From assembly GCA_964569865.1 (NCBI GenBank), contig CAZMVQ010000085.1, positions 1 through 9,078 of the forward strand: 9,078 nucleotides of DNA. The letters are read 5' to 3'. The DNA comes from DROE01 sp964569865 (GTDB lineage: Bacteria; Pseudomonadota; Alphaproteobacteria; Rhizobiales; Devosiaceae). This document shows positions 6,962 through 9,078 of this stretch, in pieces. Made by a program: the position numbers and the translations under genes. The notes under the pieces are model-generated. The model ran no database searches. It was not told where the DNA came from and was given only the letters and a program-made list of their open reading frames with translations. Position 1 is the stretch's first letter. Each line of letters begins with the position of its first letter.

Positions 6962-8008
6962 ATGGACGTCATTGTACTTAAAGAGGTTGAAAAATGGTTT
7001 GGTGATGTTCAGGTCATCAAGGGCGTAGATCTGGCGATCAAGGAGGGTGAGTTTATCATTTTTGTAGGCCCCTCGGGATGCGGCAAATCCACCTTGCTAC
7101 GCATGATTGCGGGTCTGGAAGAAACCAGCCGCGGGCAGATTATGATAGCTGGCACCGAGATGACCTCGCAGCCACCAGCCAAGCGCGATCTGGCGATGGT
7201 CTTTCAGTCCTACGCGCTTTATCCACATATGAGCGTGCGTGATAATATTGGGTTTGGCCTGAAAACTGCTGGCCGCCCGCAGCAGGAGATCGTCCAGATG
7301 GTAAATGAGGTGGCTGCCTCCTTGCGCCTGGAAGATTATCTTGATCGCCGTCCGCGCGATCTCTCCGGCGGGCAGCGACAAAGAGTTGCCATTGGTCGCG
7401 CCATTGTTCGCAACCCGACCGCATTTTTGCTTGATGAACCCCTGTCTAATCTTGATGCAGCATTGCGTGTCGAAATGCGCTACGAGATCGCCAAACTGAG
7501 CCAGACTCTGAATTCCACGATGATATACGTCACCCATGATCAAGTGGAGGCTATGACATTGGCAGATCGCATAGTAGTGCTCAATGATGGCATTATCGAA
7601 CAGGTCGGCTCTCCAAAAGAGCTATATCTCAGTCCGCGTAACCTGTTTGTCGCCCAGTTCATCGGTAGCCCGAAAATGAATATTCTTGCCTGTACCACTA
7701 AAGGCGACCGGCTTGTTCTGGCCAGTGGCACCAACCTCAAGGCTCCAAAGAGCGGCAAGGCCGTGCTGGTTGGAATTCGCCCCGAGGCGATCGCGCTGAC
7801 AGATCCCGGTAAAGGCCAGATCGATGGAGTTATTGATGTGGTCGAATATCTGGGCGCCGATACTTTCCTGATAGTTAATTGCGCGGATGCCGGTCAGATC
7901 ACAGTGCGGGTGAGCGGCGAAAACACACTGGAACCGGATGCAGGGGTAGGGCTTGAGTTCGCCAGCAACAAGCTTCATTACTTTGATGAAAGTGGCCGTG
8001 CGCTCTAA
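6962..8008 (+). CDS. ABC transporter ATP-binding protein, MalK/UgpC type
   Basis: A 348-residue ATPase that would power the importer from the cytoplasmic face, one of two copies per complex. All motifs are intact: Walker A GPSGCGKST (36-44), Q-loop VFQSYALYPHM with Q82, signature LSGGQRQRVAIGRA (134-147), Walker B FLLDEP (155-160, catalytic E159), D-loop SNLD (162-165) and switch histidine H192 in YVTHDQVEAMT. The C-terminal 110 residues form the TOBE/regulatory beta-domain seen in MalK, UgpC and MsmK proteins, with GIRPEAIAL (271-279) as a landmark. The length is close to the usual 350-370. It starts 2 bp after the hydrolase stop and ends 16 bp before the isomerase gene. Having its own ATPase makes the importer self-sufficient, with one binding protein, two permeases and one ATPase in the operon. 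Substrate specificity is not encoded here. Confidence 0.96.
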   Translation: MDVIVLKEVEKWFGDVQVIKGVDLAIKEGEFIIFVGPSGCGKSTLLRMIAGLEETSRGQIMIAGTEMTSQPPAKRDLAMVFQSYALYPHMSVRDNIGFGLKTAGRPQQEIVQMVNEVAASLRLEDYLDRRPRDLSGGQRQRVAIGRAIVRNPTAFLLDEPLSNLDAALRVEMRYEIAKLSQTLNSTMIYVTHDQVEAMTLADRIVVLNDGIIEQVGSPKELYLSPRNLFVAQFIGSPKMNILACTTKGDRLVLASGTNLKAPKSGKAVLVGIRPEAIALTDPGKGQIDGVIDVVEYLGADTFLIVNCADAGQITVRVSGENTLEPDAGVGLEFASNKLHYFDESGRAL

Positions 8009-8024
8009 AAATGGGATAGCTTAA

Positions 8025-8720
8025 ATGAAACGCTCTGAGATAAACCGGATTTTGCGCGAGGGGCACGATTTCATTCGCTCCTTTAGCTTTCACCTGCCCG
8101 GCTTTGCACGCTTGACACCTGATCAGATGCGAGAGCGGCGAGTGGAACTTTCTGGCATTATTTCGTCTCGATTGGGTTGGGATATAACTGATTACGGACA
8201 AAATGATTTTGAAAATCTCGGTCTGTTCCTTTTTACCTGCCGCAATGGTTCGCAAAGGGATATGAAGCGCGGTGGCACCATGTGTTATGCTGAAAAAATC
8301 ATGATTTCGCGCCGCGACCAGATCTCACCAATGCACCGCCATATTGTTAAGAGTGAAGATATTATCAATCGCGGTGGTGCCAGGCTGGCGCTAAAAATGT
8401 TTTCATCAGACAAAGTCGGCAACATTGATAGTAAGGCAGAGGTGCTGGTGATAACGGACGGTTTTGATCGGCGCTTGAGCGCCGGTGAAACATTGTTATT
8501 GGCACCGGGCGAAAGCGTGACGCTCAAGCCGGGAAATTGGCACGCTTTTTGGGGTGAGGGAGGAGATGTGCTTATCGGAGAAGTCTCCAGTGTCAATGAT
8601 GATCTCACCGACAATATTTTTGCAGACCCCCTAGGCCGCTTTGCCGAAATTGAAGAAGATGAAGCCCCGCTACATTTACTGGTATCGGATTATGACAAAT
8701 GGCTGGCCCCTCAGGGGTGA
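8025..8720 (+). CDS. D-lyxose ketol-isomerase (D-lyxose/D-mannose isomerase), cupin fold
   Basis: A 231-residue cytoplasmic cupin enzyme of the D-lyxose isomerase family (E. coli O157 and Bacillus YdaE-like), near the family's usual length of about 225. These enzymes interconvert D-lyxose and D-xylulose and also D-mannose and D-fructose, using a divalent metal, commonly Mn(II). Recognisable segments are the start MKRSEIN, LGWDITDYGQNDF (50-62), CYAEKIM (87-93), SPMHRHIVKSEDIINRGG (101-118), LAPGESVTLKPGNWHAFWGE (159-178) and GEVSSVNDD (185-193). The expected metal ligands H104, H106, E111 and H173 are all present. In this operon it stands after a hydrolase and an importer, so conversion of liberated mannose to fructose is the likely job. 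Lyxose use is the alternative. The Shine-Dalgarno is weak (GGGA at 8013-8016, 8 bases before ATG). It is the last operon gene. Confidence 0.92.
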   Translation: MKRSEINRILREGHDFIRSFSFHLPGFARLTPDQMRERRVELSGIISSRLGWDITDYGQNDFENLGLFLFTCRNGSQRDMKRGGTMCYAEKIMISRRDQISPMHRHIVKSEDIINRGGARLALKMFSSDKVGNIDSKAEVLVITDGFDRRLSAGETLLLAPGESVTLKPGNWHAFWGEGGDVLIGEVSSVNDDLTDNIFADPLGRFAEIEEDEAPLHLLVSDYDKWLAPQG

Positions 8721-8924
8721 GGACAACAGCTCTTATTGGCTAACTTTTGGGCACCCATTTTTGATAAATACCAAACTACCTGATGATGGATTGATGCCGA
8801 CTTCTCAATAAACGAGTTGCAACGGCAAAAATTCTGCCCAGACCAGAATGGAAGTTAGAACGCTGTTTTTGCAAAGAATGCGACACCTCTCTGGGCGACA
8901 TGGCCACAGGAGATATATATGTGA
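8721..8924. other. Non-coding gap after the operon, no clear terminator
   Basis: About 200 bp between the isomerase stop and the transposase remnant. No convincing gene, RNA or strong intrinsic terminator is visible. The only stem-like pieces near the stop are CCCCTCAGGGG (8707-8717) and TGGGCACCCA (8748-8757), both with loops too small or stems too short. In-frame stops and frame changes suggest that the right-hand part (from about 8870) may be eroded transposon sequence. Confidence 0.45.
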
Positions 8925-9078
8925 TCGCAGCCTCTGCCTTGGGCGGTGATCATGGAATACTGCCAGACGCGTCGCGCTGTCGAGGTCGCCATATTCGAAT
9001 ACATCAACGGCTTTTATAACCCTCGCCGCAGACACTCAGCATTAGGTTGGAAAAGCCCATTGGCTTTCGAAAGGATCG
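8925..9078 (+). pseudogene. IS3-family transposase (OrfB) C-terminal remnant, cut by window edge
   Basis: The last 51 codons read CQTRRAVEVAIFEYINGFYN and then PRRRHSALGWKSPLAFERI. This is the highly recognisable C-terminal end of the integrase-like (DDE, rve-type) transposase of IS3-family elements. The reading frame is closed by a TGA at 8922-8924, and no upstream frame shows the D-D-E catalytic region, which in an intact element lies before this piece. Only the C-terminus survives, so it cannot encode an active transposase. The end of the gene and any terminal inverted repeat lie beyond the window. The plus-strand orientation is certain from the translation. Confidence 0.85.

Noticed and set aside
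8707..8717. CCCCTCAGGGG as an operon terminator
   Set aside because: The stem leaves almost no loop, overlaps the isomerase C-terminal codons and has no T-run after it.
8748..8763. TGGGCACCCA followed by TTTTT as a terminator
   Set aside because: A TGGG/CCCA stem leaves a 2-nt loop, and a sterically possible loop leaves a 3-bp stem, too weak to call.
8805..9035. Minus-strand 76-codon open frame at the right end
   Set aside because: It is largely antisense to the IS3 transposase remnant, which has clear family motifs on the plus strand.

Overview
The window looks like an alphaproteobacterial sugar-uptake and catabolism operon sitting between decayed mobile-element sequences. The assignment to Alphaproteobacteria rests on the style of the ABC-transporter proteins, the LacI-type operator and a roughly balanced base composition judged by eye. 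No rRNA or other phylogenetic marker is present, so it is tentative.

Layout. Positions 1-124 (minus strand) hold a decayed piece of a tyrosine recombinase/integrase. About 450 bp without a convincing gene follow. At 582-633 there is a compact control region: two LacI-type palindromes bracket a -35-like TTGACG. Seven plus-strand genes then run head to tail with overlaps or short gaps: a LacI-family repressor (656-1789), a periplasmic solute-binding protein (1786-3147), two ABC permeases (3220-4467 and 4464-5693), a cytoplasmic GH63-type glycoside hydrolase resembling mannosylglycerate/glucosylglycerate hydrolases (5703-6959), a MalK/UgpC-type ATPase (6962-8008) and a D-lyxose/D-mannose isomerase (8025-8720). 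The largest internal gap, between the binding protein and the first permease, carries a strong hairpin. After about 200 bp of apparently empty sequence, the window ends in the C-terminal remnant of an IS3-family transposase.

How the genes may work together (inference). The ABC importer brings an intact small glycoside into the cytoplasm. The hydrolase has no signal peptide and would cleave it there. The isomerase would convert the released sugar. The D-lyxose isomerase family also interconverts D-mannose and D-fructose, and the hydrolase family includes alpha-mannosylglycerate hydrolases, so the most economical model is uptake and breakdown of mannosylglycerate (digeneaside, a compatible solute of red algae and some thermophiles) to glycerate and fructose. 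Glucosylglycerate or another alpha-glycoside remains possible. No kinase for the products is in the window.

Two architectural oddities stand out. The first permease carries a periplasmic insert that reads like a DUF11 (Ig-like) repeat between its first two membrane helices. The second permease has about 140 extra N-terminal residues with roughly four extra membrane helices. The mobile-element debris on both sides suggests that the catabolic cassette lies in an exchangeable region.
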